A stretch of DNA of 64,000 nt from Heloderma charlesbogerti (GCA_026122225.1 JANEZZ010001635.1:1-64000), one strand, 5' to 3'. Positions 10,239-19,632 are shown, counted from the first letter of the stretch. Translations and numbers: made by a program. Notes: generated by a model not told the origin, from the sequence alone.

Positions 10239-10992
10239 TAGGGATGTACAAAAGTCACTTACCTTTTTGAAAGCTGACATTTGCGGTGGGGGGGGAGGCA
10301 CTCCATCCCTCCCCCTGAAATTCTCCCCAGCCGGCTCCACTCCGCAGCAACTCCGCGGAGCCGCCAGCCAGGACCGCCCGCAGCCAGACATCCAGCCGCT
10401 GGGCTGCACAGGGACGCAAATGGCGGCCACCGTAGCCACCGCCATTTGCATCCCTGTATTTTGCTGTGATAGGCTATGTATATATTTACGTAGCCTATCA
10501 CAGCAAAAAAAAAAAAAAAAAGGAACGCAAATGGCAGCAGCTACGATGGCCGCCATTTGCGTTCCTGTTTTTTGCTGCGAGAGACTACATAAATATTTAC
10601 GTAGCCTATCGCAGCATAAAAAAAGGGAATGCAAATGGCGGCGGCTATGGCAGCTGCCATTTGCGTTCCCTTTTTTTGCCATGATAGGCTATGTAAATCT
10701 TTACGTAGCCTATCACAGCCTCCACAGGGACGCAAATGGCATCCCTGCGTTAGCCATGATAGGCTATGTAAGTATTTACATAGCCTATCACGGCTCTAAT
10801 GAAAAAGCAAATGGCGGCCGCAGACGCGGCCGCCATTCGCGAAGCAGCATGAACGGCAGCAGGTAAGTGCCCTGTTTCACGCGCCTTTCATGGGGGGGGC
10901 GGGTGGCTTCGTTCTGCCACGGATTTTGGGGGGCCGAATGCACTAGCATTCGGCCTCACCGAGATCTGTGGAGGAATTCTCTGACATCCCTA
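10239..10992 (+). mobile_element. Family 1 hairpin-chain element (copy A)
   Basis: Termini TAGGGATGTAC and GACATCCCTA are flanked by a perfect 8-bp target duplication, CACTGGCA (10231-10238 and 10993-11000). This fits hAT superfamily transposition. After a G/C-rich left arm come nine alternating hairpins: beta 10411-10454, alpha 10463-10504, beta 10522-10565, alpha 10573-10615, beta 10625-10670, alpha 10678-10719, a short beta 10726-10748, alpha 10752-10795 and beta 10806-10840. A splice-donor-like CAGGTAAGT (10860) faces the right end, and its mirror CACTTACC (10256) faces the left end. No transposase is encoded. This is the cleanest example of the family. Confidence 0.93.
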
Positions 10993-11070
10993 CACTGGCA
11001 CAGCCACGCAAAGCCAATCGAGTGGGCTCCGCTGTTTTTATCCCATCTGGTCTCAGTCACACACATACAC

Positions 11071-11090
11071 GCACACACACACACACACAC
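11071..11090. repeat. (CA)n microsatellite
   Basis: Ten CA units, readable directly. Confidence 0.9.
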
Positions 11091-11520
11091 GAGATCAGTG
11101 GCCTCATCCTGATTTAAATCAGGGATGATGGATGTGTGAGGGAGAAATCAGAAGAGTGTAAAGAATAATATGAGGGAATGATACAGAATAATGAACAGGC
11201 ATCATCCAAAGTAAATCACAGAGAGACAAGCTGTCATTGAATCTGAAAGTAAACCTGCTGATGCTTTTTTTGAAATGTAGATGAATCTTAGAAAGATCGT
11301 CATGAATTATAGAAGTTATAGAAATCAGCAGTCTTTTTTTTTTATAAACTTCCGCCTTGCTGACTGACATTTACAGGTCTTTTTTTTCTCAATGTGAAGG
11401 TGATTTTTTAAAATAGTTGTTCAAAGGGAAATAGGCTATTTTTTAGCAACCTCCCCCCCCAAAAAAAAACAATGGAAGAGGGCCAGAAATTGCTGATGTT
11501 TAGCTTTTAAAAAATCTGAC

Positions 11521-11600
11521 TTGCAGTGGAATCCTAACATGTCTACTCAGAAGTAAATCCACTAAGTTTAATGGGGCTTACTGCCAGGTAAGTAAATATA
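11521..11600. repeat. Foldback repeat of the AATCCTATGCA type
   Basis: GGAATCCTAACATGTCTACT, then CAGAAGTAAATCC, then GGGGCTTACTGCCAGGTAAG are in the same order as in 61596-61681. Confidence 0.6.
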
Positions 11601-11643
11601 TGCCTTATTGGTGTCTCCAATGTTCATCCTACTTCAAGTAAAA

Positions 11644-11702
11644 CCTTTGGAATGAATGGGACTTAAATTAGTCACTAACTTAAGTCCCATTCATTCCAAA
11701 GG
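11644..11702. repeat. Perfect 23-bp inverted repeat
   Basis: The arm at 11644-11666 (CCTTTGGAATGAATGGGACT plus TAA) is exactly reverse-complemented at 11680-11702, with a 13-base loop. It probably belongs to a small foldback transposon. Confidence 0.9.
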
Positions 11703-12501
11703 GTGTACTCTACTAGGACTAGCACTGAAGACAACCCAATATTTTTACAGTCTTTCAAAAATTAGAAATGATTGAATGGCCTAAGAGAGTCAAATGAAAC
11801 ATGATTGCCAGTGCCCTTGAGATTTTTCTCTTCTTGCCAGAGGGGAGAGAAGGAGAGAGGGAGGCCTGGAAGATATCTGGGGCTGCTCCAGCTGGATTCT
11901 CCCCTCTCTGCCAGAGGGCCATCTAGCCGTGGGAAGGTTCCTAGGAAAGAGGGAGGCAGGCAGGAGGCATGGAAGACATCCAGTGCCACCCACCACCCCC
12001 TGCCCTGGGGAAAAGATTCTGATGGCTTTTTGTATGTTGCTATTGTTCATTGTGATTTCATTAACATATACTGATGTGACTTGTAAGCCACAGTTAAAGG
12101 ATTTGTATCCTGAAAGCGATATAAATAATTGTTGTTGTTGATGATGATGATTACTACTACTTAAAAAAAATTATCACATGGGCAAAGATATGGAAAGGAA
12201 ATTTCCCAGAGTAACTGTACTAGCAGCTGCTGGCACTTTTCAAAAACAAGCTACTGAAGGATTGGCACCAGTTAAAGTTAAGGGAGATATTATCTTGAAC
12301 TTCCCCATCATCAAGTTAAGGACCATCTTTAAAGGAGGCTTATGCTGTCTTGGCAATAAACCACATGCTTACAAATATTGAATAGGTTGAGCAAGGACAT
12401 GAAAGCAAGCCTACGGGTTGGCGATGATGTGATGCCAAGGCCAGAGGGGCACGAAGAACTGTGAGCTTGCCCCAGTTATTCCACTGATGTCACGGGAGCA
12501 G
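11703..12501. other. Unassigned DNA
   Basis: A G/A-rich stretch near 11825-11990 and a run of TTG/ATG triplets at 12129-12150. No gene or known repeat that I can support. Confidence 0.45.
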
Positions 12502-12834
12502 GGGAAACTGTCTTATATCATGTCAGACCATTGGTCCTTCTAGCTCAGTATTGTCTACACCACCCTTCCCCAACCTGATGCCCTCCCAATGTTTTGGACT
12601 TCAGCTACTTTCATCCCCAGCCAGCATGGCCAGTTGCTAACAAATTCTGGGAGTTATCATCTAAAACATCTGGGGGGGGCAGCAGGTTGGGGAAAGCTGG
12701 TCGACTGTAATTCACAATGTGTCTCCAGTGTTCGAGACATCAGCTTTTCCCAGTTCTACCAGAAGACGTCAGGGATTGAACCTGGGACCTTCTGCATGCA
12801 AAGCAGGTGCTCTGCCACTGAGCCATGGCCCTTC
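12502..12834 (-). mobile_element. tRNA-derived SINE, interrupted
   Basis: Read on the minus strand it begins GGCCATGGCTCAGTGGCAGA (A-box region), then GGTCCCAGGTTCAATCCCT (B box). It ends with CAATACTGAGCTAGAAGGAC near 12530. The same head and body are seen on the + strand at 54765-54955. A foldback element at 12561-12700 interrupts it. Confidence 0.8.
12561..12700. repeat. Foldback element (CCTTCCCCAACCTG type)
   Basis: The left arm CCTTCCCCAACCTGATGCCC and right arm CAGGTTGGGGAAAGCTGG are inverted repeats around a core with CCAGCCAGCATGGCCA. It is one of a set here (12867, 46984, 51149, 61003, 40177), inserted into the SINE at 12502-12834. Confidence 0.75.
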
Positions 12835-12866
12835 CCTAGTCCTTTCAGTCTCCAATTATTCTAACA

Positions 12867-13011
12867 CAGCCTTCTTCAACCTGGCAGTCTCCAGAGGTGC
12901 TGGATGGCTGCTCCCTCAATTCCCAGCCAGAATGGCTATTGGCCATGCTGGCTGGGAATTATGGTAGCTGAAGTCTAACATGTCTTTAGGGCACCAGGTT
13001 GGGGAAGGCTG
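12867..13011. repeat. Foldback element (CCTTCCCCAACCTG type)
   Basis: AGCCTTCTTCAACCTGGCAG on the left is mirrored by CACCAGGTTGGGGAAGGCT on the right, with AATTCCCAGCCAGAATGGC and its inverse GCTGGCTGGGAATT in between. Confidence 0.75.
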
Positions 13012-13525
13012 TCCTAGTGCTTCCAGCTCCTTGTCCTTGGGAAGATCCCCAGCACCACAGCTTTCACACACTGGGTGGTGTCAGATTAGGGAAATGAATG
13101 AACCAATGATTTCTCCTGATGTATGTTTTATTTTTAAAAAAGCAGTTTCCTATCATGTTCGCTCCTACTGGGTCTGGTGCAGAGCAGCTTCTTACAAATT
13201 TGGATAAGGCCTGAAACCAGATAACTCATCTATCAATAAATCTTTAATGTATGATGACCATAATTGAGCAATTTAGGGTAAAAAAAATAGATCCCCTGCG
13301 GTTTTTATTAATCCATTCATTTTATTTTTGTGACTCTAATGCAAGAAGATGAAAAGAGATGTCACAAATTGCCCATATAACAAACCTTTTCCAAGATGGT
13401 TTTTAAAGTGTTGTGCATCATTTTCACACACACCCTTTAATAATTTCCTTGCATTGTGTACAAGTGCTTCTTATCATCTCTTACATATTTACTTTCCAAG
13501 ACAGTTGATTTCTCCACATAATTAT
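13012..13525. other. Unassigned DNA
   Basis: AT-rich, no gene or repeat that I recognise. Confidence 0.45.
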
Positions 13526-13533
13526 ATATTAGG

Positions 13534-14347
13534 TAGGGATGTCAGAGAATTCTGCCACAGATCTTGGTGAGGACAAATACCAGTGCATTTGCCCCCCCGA
13601 AATCTGTGGCAGAATGAAGCCCCCCACCCCCCCACCCCGTGAAATGGGCCCGGAACAGAGCACCTACCTGTTGCCATCCGCGCTGCATTGCGAATGGAGG
13701 CCACGTCTATGGCCGCCATTTGCTTCTTCCATATAGTCATGATAGGCTACATAAATACTTACATAGCCTATCACAGCTAAGGCAGGGATGCCATTTGCAT
13801 CCCTGCAGAAGCTGTGATAGGCTATGTCAGTACTTACGTAGGCTATCACGGCAAAACTAAGGGAACGCAAATGGCGGCTGCTATGGTGGCCGCCATTTGT
13901 GTTCCCTTTTTTTTGCTGTGTGATGGGCTACGTAAATATTTACGTAGCCTATATGACAAAAGAGAGGGGCGCAAATAGCGTAGTGGCCGCCATTTGCGTT
14001 TCCCCCCTCTTTTTTTGGCCGTAATAGGCTACGTAAATATTTACGTAGCGTATCACGGCAAAAAAAAGGGAACGCAAATGGCGGTCGCTGTAGCTGCCGC
14101 CATTTGCGTTCACTGTTTGTTTGGTTTTTTTGCCGTGATAGGCTAAGTAAAAATCACAGCAAAATACAGGGACGTAAATGGTGGCGGCTATGGCAGCCAC
14201 CATTTGCATCCCTGGGCAGGCTGTCCAGGTGCTGGATGTCCGCGGAGCAGAGCCGGCTGGAGTGAATTTCGGGGGGAGGGACAGAGCGCCTCCCCCCCAC
14301 CACAAATGTCACCCTTCGAAAAGGTAAGTGACTTTCGTACATCCCTA
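13534..14347 (-). mobile_element. Family 1 hairpin-chain element (copy B)
   Basis: Termini TAGGGATGTCAGAGAATTC and TTTCGTACATCCCTA lie within a perfect 8-bp target duplication, ATATTAGG (13526-13533 and 14348-14355). Orientation is opposite to copy A. It has the longest regular chain: six beta hairpins (13689, 13782, 13861, 13966, 14068 and 14168) alternate with five alpha hairpins (13737, 13811, 13914, 14018 and a part-deleted one at 14132). The donor-like AAGGTAAGT (14321) faces the right end. There is no coding sequence. Confidence 0.93.
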
Positions 14348-14513
14348 ATATTAGGATATTTTAAGACAGGAAGCTCTGGAAGACATTGCTGAAGAACTGA
14401 ATGAGCTATAAATAACACTTTTAGCATTAGGAATGGAAAGAGATGTAAATGTTATGTCATGCGCATATCTTATCATTGTCATTTTCAATTGTTAAACTCT
14501 CCCTGTCGAAAAA

Positions 14514-15074
14514 TAGGGATGTACGAATCCCACTTACCAGTCCGCTGCTGGGGTCTGCTGGAGGGGGGGAGGTGATCTGTCCCTCCCCCCTGGAATCCTC
14601 CCCAGCTGGCTCCGCTCCACAGCAAGGCCACGGAGCCACCGGCCAGGGCCGGCAGCAGCTGGACCTCTGGCCGCTGCAGCCGCAAATGGTGGCTGTCATA
14701 GTGGCCATCATTTGCGTGCCTGCATTAGGCCATGATAGGCTACATAAATACTTACATAGCCTATCATGGTAAAAGGCAGGGACACAAATGGCGGCCGCTA
14801 CGCCATTTGTGCCCCTGTCTTTCGCCGTGATAGGCTATGTAAGTATTTTCGTAGCCTATCACGGCCTAATCCAGGCACGCAAATGGCGGCCAGCCGCCAT
14901 TTGCGGCCGCAGTGGCCAGAAGACGACCTGAAGCCGCTGCCGCTGCCGCCATCAGGTAGGTCCATCCCGGGGGGTAGCAGGGGGGGGAGTCCGTTCCGCC
15001 ATGGACTCTGGGGGTCCAGATTCTAAAGAATCCAGCCTCGCTGGAGTCCGTGGCGGATTTCTCCAACATCCCTA
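14514..15074 (+). mobile_element. Family 1 hairpin-chain element (copy C)
   Basis: TAGGGATGTACGAA to CCAACATCCCTA, flanked by TCGAAAAA (14506-14513) and TTGAAAAA (15075-15082). These match at 7 of 8, and the difference is a CpG-to-TpG change. Hairpins run beta 14680-14720, alpha 14729-14770, beta 14778-14816, alpha 14822-14863, beta 14874-14910. Donor-like sequences are CACTTACC facing left and CAGGTAGGT facing right. Confidence 0.92.
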
Positions 15075-15363
15075 TTGAAAAATATAACCACTTCACATTA
15101 CCTGTAAGATAGTATTGGGACCTTCACCATTCAGATTTGCCCTACGGTTTGTACATCTCTAGTTCATTCTAAGATCTGGTCTACACATGCAATGGAATGA
15201 AGTAGTGCTTGGGATGGGGAGAACTTCATTCAGTTCATATTTTAAAACACACTTAGCTAATTTCGCACTTTCAAAACAATACATGAACTGAAAATCAGTT
15301 ATCATTTGAAATTCAGAAATCTCCAGGTTTTGGAATGGAGTTCTCCAACCAAAGAATGTGTAC

Positions 15364-15655
15364 ACAAATTTGTATATTAGGGGAAAGTACACACAAAAAT
15401 GCAAGTATGCAAAAACAATATTTCAAAATGCATTAAGGAAAGTTACATGCAAAAAAAGTGCTTATTAGTCAAAATTGTGTACAAAATGCACTCATTAGGG
15501 AAAATGGACACAAAAATGAAATGGTTACAAAAAATAATGCATTAGGAGATATGCACACAAAATGCATACAAAAATGGGTATAAAATGCATATTTTAGAAG
15601 TGCTTACAAAATGCAGGCATTAGGAGAAATGCACACAAAAATGCATACGGGTTTT
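15364..15655. repeat. Degenerate tandem repeat, AAAATGCATTAGG-like units
   Basis: The words AAAATGCA, CATTAGG(G/A)GAAA and TGCACACAAAA(T) recur every 50-70 bases through this A-rich stretch. The units are too diverged to fix a consensus by eye. Confidence 0.5.
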
Positions 15656-15821
15656 CATGACAACATTTTCAACAAAGTTTGGGATGAACCAAATTTATGA
15701 CTGAAAAAATTCTCTTTGTTCAGGATTAACTCAACTTAAGACTGGAAAAATGAGAAAGGGAGAGTACCCCAAACTGACAGATTACCTATGACTAGTTAGG
15801 GCTGTTGGAGAAATTCACAAT

Positions 15822-16649
15822 TAGGGATGTACGAAAGTTCCGCCACGGATCTCGGGGAGGCCGAATGCCAGCGCATTCGGCCCCCCAAAATCGGTGGTGG
15901 AACGGCCCGCCCCCCCTGCCCCCCCGGGACAGGACTTACCTTGGGCAGATCTTCCTGGCGGCGGTGGCTCTGGCGATGGCTCTGGTGGCGGCTCTGGCGG
16001 CGGCTCTGGTGGTGGTTCGGCAGCGGCGGCTGCCGCCGCCGCCATTTCCAAGTTAAAAAAAAAAACACGTGATAGGCTACGTAAATCTTTATGTAGCCTA
16101 TCACAGCTGATTAAAAAAAACCCACACAAACAAACGTGCGTACACAAATGGCGGCGCCCATGGCCATCACCATTTGCGTTCCTTATTTTGGCACATTTTA
16201 AGACTGCGAAAATAAGGGGAACACAAATAGTGTAGCATCTACGCTATTTGCGTTCCCCTTATTTTCGCCGTAAATGTTTATGTAGACTAAGACGTGCCAA
16301 AATAAGGAACGCAAATGGCAGCGCCCATGGGTTTTTTTTTTAAAATCAGCCATGATAGGCTACGTAAACATTTACGTAGCCTATCACGGCTGACTGCAGG
16401 GATGCAAACGGCAGCAGCTACAGCCGCCATTTGCATCCCTGCTAGCCAGCAGCCGGATGTCCAGCTGCTCACAGAGCCGGCCGGCGGAGCCGCAGAATCG
16501 CTGCAGAGTGGAGCCGGCCGGCCAGGATTCCGGGGGGGAGGAACGGAGCACCTCCCCCCCTGGCCAGGATTCTGGGGGGAGGGACGGAACGCCTTCCCCC
16601 CAACATCAACGTAATCCGCGGAAAGGTAAGTCACTTTCGTACATCCCTA
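15822..16649 (-). mobile_element. Family 1 hairpin-chain element (copy D)
   Basis: Perfect 8-bp target duplication TTCACAAT (15814-15821 and 16650-16657). The right end is the usual TTTCGTACATCCCTA end with AAGGTAAGT (16624) facing it. The left end is a hybrid: its first bases TAGGGATGTACGAAAGTTCC copy the other type of end, then it runs straight into the CCGCCACGG... arm. The centre holds a CTTATTTT...AAAATAAG hairpin around CACAAATAG, flanked by beta and alpha hairpins, a degenerate form of the nested palindrome seen in G and I. Confidence 0.92.
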
Positions 16650-16749
16650 TTCACAATGGAATCAAATGACTTTGAATTTCTATGAATCTGAACTGTGGAT
16701 TCCTCAGAAGACTGGCTTTTCCTGAGTCTCACGGATTCTGTGGACTTAT

Positions 16750-17350
16750 TAGGGTTGGCGGAGAATTTCTTCCCGAAACGTCAGGGGGCCGAGCGCCAAC
16801 GTGTTCGGCCCCCGAAGAAGTTTCGGGGAGAAATTCTCCGCACCACCCCGCGCCCCGCACCCCCCCAGGATGGGACTTACCTTTGGCAAATGTCCTTCCC
16901 GGCAGCAGGTCCTGGCGGCGGTTCATCGGGTCTTTGTCAGGGGCGGAGGCGGCAGCCGATCTTTTGACCGGCTGCCGCCACCGCCATTCCAATAACAGTA
17001 AAAAAAAAACGCCCCCGTGATAGGCTACGTGACGATTAACGTAGCCTAACACAGCTAGATTTGCAAAGTCAGCCGTGATAGGCTACGTAAATCGTCACGT
17101 AGCCTATCACGGGGGCGTTGTTGTTGGTTTTTTTTACTTTTTATTTCGTGGCCGGGCGAGGCGAGGCACCTCCTCCCCAGCCTGAATTTCGGCCAGGCGA
17201 GGCGGGAAGCCTCCCCCCTGGCCTGAATTTTGGCCGGGCAAGGTGGGAAGCCTCCCCCCCCGGCCTGAACTTCGGGGGGAGAGCAGCGAAGCGCCTCCCC
17301 CCCACCACGAAAAGCTGCGAGACCAGGTAAGTGGCTTTCGTGCACTCCTA
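16750..17350 (-). mobile_element. Family 1 element (copy E), short form
   Basis: Perfect 8-bp target duplication GGACTTAT (16742-16749 and 17351-17358). Ends have drifted to TAGGGTTGGCGGAG and TGCACTCCTA. It lacks beta hairpins. Between the two GC-rich arms there is one 108-bp palindrome (17010-17117), equivalent to the outer part of the nested palindrome in copy I. GACTTACC and CAGGTAAGT (17324) face the two ends. Confidence 0.92.
17010..17117. repeat. Palindrome of two alpha hairpins (copy E)
   Basis: CGCCCCCGTGATAGGCTACG at the left is mirrored by CGTAGCCTATCACGGGGGCG at the right. Each half also folds on itself through GGCTACGT / ACGTAGCC. Confidence 0.9.
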
Positions 17351-17422
17351 GGACTTATAGACCTTTTTTTTTTTTTTTACTTTCTTAAATTTTACACAAA
17401 TGTAGTCATAGAAAATTGTGTC

Positions 17423-17973
17423 TAGTGGTGGGCAGATCACTTCCCTGGCTCCGTTCTGGGGATCTGAGGTGCGGGGGAGGCAATCCGTCCCTCCCCCTGG
17501 AATCCTCCCCGGCTGGCTCTGCTCCACAGCGAGTCCATGGAACCACCAGCCAGGGCCACCCGCAGCTGGACCTCCATCCTCTGCTGGGCTGCGGCCACAA
17601 ATGGCGGCTGCCGTAGCAGCCGCCATTTGAGTCCCTGCATTGCCGTGATAGGCTATGTATATATTTATGTAGCCTATCACGAAAAGATCAAGGACGCAAA
17701 TGGCGTAACAGACGTTATTTGTGTCCCTGTTCTTTGCCGTGATAGGCTACGTAAATTCTTATGTAGCCTATAACGGCTAATGGAGTGAGGGGAATGGTGG
17801 CCGCAGACCAGGGCCGCCATTCTCACCCACGGACAGCTGACAAAAGGTAGGTTCCGTCCCGGGGAGTTTTCATGGGATGGCGGGGGGGATTGTTCCATTT
17901 CACCATGGACTCCGGGGGATTCTTTAGAATCCGGCCTCACTGGAGTCCATGGCGGAATTCTCCACCATCCCTA
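17423..17973 (+). mobile_element. Family 1 hairpin-chain element (copy F)
   Basis: The left end has drifted to TAGTGGTGGGCAGATCACTT; the right end is GAATTCTCCACCATCCCTA. Flanks ATTGTGTC (17415-17422) and ATTATGTC (17974-17981) match at 7 of 8. Chain: beta 17593-17636, alpha 17641-17683, beta 17690-17728, alpha 17735-17778, beta 17792-17822. The left donor-like site is lost (CACTTCCC); the right one is AAAGGTAGGT. Confidence 0.9.
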
Positions 17974-18238
17974 ATTATGTCAAATAAAAAATACTGGCTG
18001 TAAATGCACATTTTCTCCATAGGCTAAGGCATGAAAATATGCATTTTGAAGGGATTTGTGCATTTTGGGGGGATTGGCACATCTTCACAAGTGTGAATTT
18101 GCACAAATGTGCAAATTTGGGAAACTGGAAAAAATGTGATTCTGTCAGTGAGCCGACAATGGACCGAAAGGCACCTAACAATCTGTGAAACGCAGATGGA
18201 ACGGATTTCACAAAATCCATACATGCCTATCTCTAGTA

Positions 18239-19304
18239 GAAACCTGAATTGGTGCACTGGAAAATTCTACTATTATTGCCTGGCCGCCTCTGGCAGCAGA
18301 GCTCTGACAGCAGTAGGGAGGGATAAAAGGGCTGTGCTGGGGGCATGCCACCATTTGTGCAGTGGAAACTGTGCCACTTCAGGGGCAGGGGGGATACAAT
18401 CTTTAAAGGCTTCCCTACACACAAAAACAGAACATCTCTGTGCAAGAAGAAAACTGCCATATCAGAGGGAGAATGGCCTAGCCTTCTCCTTACTGTTCTA
18501 GTTCTTTATTTGCAAGAATTAGCAGTAGTAGTAGTAGTATTGGGAAGTATTAAAAAAAAAAAGATACTTCACCTGTAGTCTGAAGTGGTCCACTCCATTT
18601 TGTTACTTAGGATTCTTCCATCTCATGCCCTCAGTCTGCTGCTTGTGTTGATGCAACTTGGGACACACAGAATTATGGGATTTGTAGTTCTAAAGCTGTG
18701 TATATGGCTGGCTGGGGAAAGCTGGGAGTAGTAGGACTTTTTTCAGTCTAAACATGCGTAGGATTGCACCCTTCATTGCTCTTGTGCATTCAGATTTCAC
18801 TGCAAGTCTCATCTGATATCCCATATCATATCATTTGGTGCACAACGAGTGCATTGCAACTGCACATGAATACAGCTGTTTTGGCAATGAAATTGATCAC
18901 ACATTGTGGGAATATTTTGATATTTTAGAAATAGTGTAGGCATGACAGCCATGGCAAACAACATCTGTTTTATGATGAATGTAGACAGATGTGTAAAAAG
19001 CAAGGTAGATGTTTCAGTATTGCTACCAGATGATCCAGAAGTTCTGGAATGGCAATAGTCAACTTGAATGCCATTTATTGTTGATTTGAGGATCAAATCT
19101 AAACAGCCCTGCAGCAGCTCTGGAGTTTTGTTTCAGTGCTACCTACTTTGGTTGGTGGCTCCAGTTCTTACTGTTTTGTTTTTGGATTTGCATTGCAAAA
19201 GCAATAAAGGCTTGAAAGAGAAGAATTTGCTAATTGCTATCGTAATGAGAGGCATTTGCAGAAAGTTAATTAGGTCATTCCCCTGAGCTACAGTAATTAT
19301 GTTT
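18239..19304. other. Unassigned DNA
   Basis: No gene. The phrase TGCGTAGGATTGCACCC (18755) is probably a broken end of the AATCCTATGCA foldback repeat. I recognise nothing else. Confidence 0.4.
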
Positions 19305-19306
19305 GA

Positions 19307-19346
<40 letters not shown>
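19305..19346. repeat. (GAAA)n microsatellite
   Basis: About ten GAAA units, uninterrupted. Confidence 0.97.
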
Positions 19347-19550
19347 CCGACAGATCCTTATAGATGTCTTCCTTGTTGTTTGTCAAGAAAGAGGCTAGTG
19401 GATGGCATAAGCTTCCCCTTCAATAATGATTTGAGGAAGGGGAATTGGACACGCTAGCTCATGCAATGTTCATGACAACAGCTACCAAGAACATAATGAC
19501 AAACTAAGCAAATCATAGGCGACGCTATTCTGACTTCAGAGATTAAGGCT

Positions 19551-19632
19551 GCAATCCTGTATTCACTTACCTGGGAGTAAGTTCCATGGAACTCAGTGGG
19601 ACTTACTTCTGAGCAGACATGTACAGGATTGC
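19551..19632. repeat. Foldback repeat of the AATCCTATGCA type
   Basis: Left arm GCAATCCTGTATTCACTTAC and right arm GACATGTACAGGATTGC are inverted. In between are GGGAGTAAGTTCCA and TGGGACTTACTTCTGAG. The element is about 82 bp. Confidence 0.7.

Larger units (their letters stand above)
15797..18230 (-). mobile_element. Family 2 TAGGGATG element (copy P) carrying copies D, E and F
   Basis: The left end TAGGGCTGTTGGAGAAATTC and right end ATCCATACATGCCTA fit family 2 read in reverse. When the three family 1 inserts and one copy of each of their target duplications are set aside, about 430 bp remain in family 2 order: ATGAATCTGAACTGTGGATTC, AGAAGACTGGCTTTTCCTGA, then the A-rich part, then TGAGCCGACAATGGACCGAA. 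The flanks TGACTAGT (15789-15796) and TCTCTAGT (18231-18238) agree at 6 of 8. P must predate all three inserts. Confidence 0.8.

Noticed and set aside
10267..10866. A 199-codon frame through copy A with repeated IGYV.IYVAYHS-like phrases
   Set aside because: The phrase is the translation of the alpha hairpin (GTGATAGGCTACGTAAATATTTACG) and appears in whichever frame and strand is read, so it is not a protein family.
11644..11702. Perfect hairpin as a microRNA precursor
   Set aside because: Arms of 23 bp with a 13-base loop and no extended stem; better explained as the centre of a small foldback transposon.
13689..14216. Resemblance of the hairpin series to a CRISPR array (repeats with spacers)
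   Set aside because: The units are palindromes of two kinds, the intervening runs are poly-A/T or mirror copies and not unique spacers, and the context is vertebrate with transposon ends and target duplications.
15146..15164. GTTTGTACATCTCTAG as a right end of another TAGGGATG element
   Set aside because: No partner left end with a matching 8-bp flank was found.
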